Assembly (NCBI GenBank): GCA_049999805.1
Contig: JBNGIO010005327.1
Coordinates: forward strand, 1-21,406
From: Folioceros fuciformis
Taxonomy: Eukaryota > Anthocerotophyta > Anthocerotopsida > Anthocerotales
Direction: 5' to 3'
DNA: 21,406 nt
Of this stretch, positions 20,840-21,406 are shown piece after piece. How positions within the stretch are numbered: the first letter of the stretch is position 1; every line of letters begins with the position of its first letter. The translations under genes were made by a program, and so were the position numbers. The notes beneath the pieces are model-generated. The model did no database searches. It was not told where the DNA came from and worked only from the letters and a program-made list of their open reading frames with translations.

Positions 20840-21406
20840 TAATAGAAAGTTTTTAACTAACCTATCCAATTGAAATGGCCCTGGACAAAGGCCTGTGCAG
20901 GTGCAAGGACTGCCAAATTTGAAGGATCTGGGTTTGCCTTTTCAACTTTGTGCACTTTGTTCTCTTTTTTTTAACTGATAAATGTGTTTTAAAAAAGTGT
21001 ACTTATAATAAATCAAAAATTAAAATACACAAAGCATTGGCAAGATAGTGGTGACTTTTTTTTATTGAAGATTCTTTGTTAATTATTCAAGATATAACAA
21101 CAACATGCTCTCTTTAAAATAAATTCTTCTAGACAATATGATACAATAAAACAAGTTCCATAAACAAATAATGGGGAATTCAAACAAATGCATAGAATAG
21201 AACAAGTATGATCAGAAAAATAATGAGAAATTCAAACAAAACACATATTCTGTTATACCTATGATAAATAATAATAATAATGGGAGAGACAAACAAGTCA
21301 ACATCTAGCTAGAGTAAAATGAGTATGATAAACGAAACATCGGGAATGCAAAAATATGGACGTTTAATTAGGAAAAAAACAACAAGTTTGGAAAATGAAT
21401 AATAGA
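20840..21406. other. AT-rich tail with degenerate short repeats, no gene seen
   Basis: Strongly AT-rich and dense in stop codons on both strands. The motif ggaattcaaacaaa/gaaattcaaacaaa recurs about 54 bases apart near 21175 and 21229, aagtatgat/gagtatgat also recurs, and there is a short (ATA)n run. It probably is intergenic or transposon-derived DNA. Confidence 0.6.

Overview
The window is nuclear DNA of a land plant. The evidence is a plant-type S-adenosylmethionine decarboxylase (SAMDC) with its plant-specific upstream ORF pair, a nine-exon plant hexokinase, an intronless PLS-class pentatricopeptide repeat (PPR) protein, canonical GT-AG introns and a short TTTAGGG telomere-type repeat. 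The PPR style and the repeat-rich spacers suggest a seed-free vascular plant such as a fern or lycophyte, but this is only an impression. Four runs of exactly 100 N (786-885, 1135-1234, 4424-4523, 15382-15481) look like scaffold gaps of unknown true size.

Layout. Bases 1-1735 hold a possible 3' end of a coding region at the left edge, a 21-bp minisatellite, two gaps and the 3' flank of the next gene. Bases 4993-1736 (minus) hold the most interesting locus. One intronless 806-codon frame encodes a plant SAMDC joined in frame to a plant ornithine decarboxylase (ODC). It is preceded by the conserved tiny/small uORF pair of plant SAMDC mRNAs and a leader intron full of pentanucleotide repeats. 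The ODC half keeps nearly all recognised active-site motifs but lacks about 95-100 residues of its barrel. Bases 5000-10171 are repeat-rich spacer: GC-rich microsatellites, an AT-rich island with a perfect palindrome, a 107-bp tandem duplication and CA/CAGCA-type low-complexity DNA.

Bases 14419-10172 (minus) encode a complete type B hexokinase (508 aa, 9 exons, all junctions in frame). An inverted repeat spans its stop codon. Bases 15847-15171 (minus) hold a two-exon gene for a conserved-looking plant protein with a C-terminal C2HC zinc-finger pattern, interrupted by a gap. Bases 17562-20057 (plus) encode an intronless PPR-E/E+ protein with three 312-bp internal repeats. Its 3' flank carries what looks like a frameshifted relic of the DYW deaminase domain. 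The right end is AT-rich with no gene seen.

How the genes relate. SAMDC makes decarboxylated AdoMet and ODC makes putrescine, the two inputs for spermidine synthesis. A fusion under the SAMDC uORF switch would put both under one polyamine-responsive translational control, if the shortened ODC half still works. The hexokinase, zinc-finger and PPR genes have no evident functional link to it or to each other, as is normal for plant nuclear DNA.
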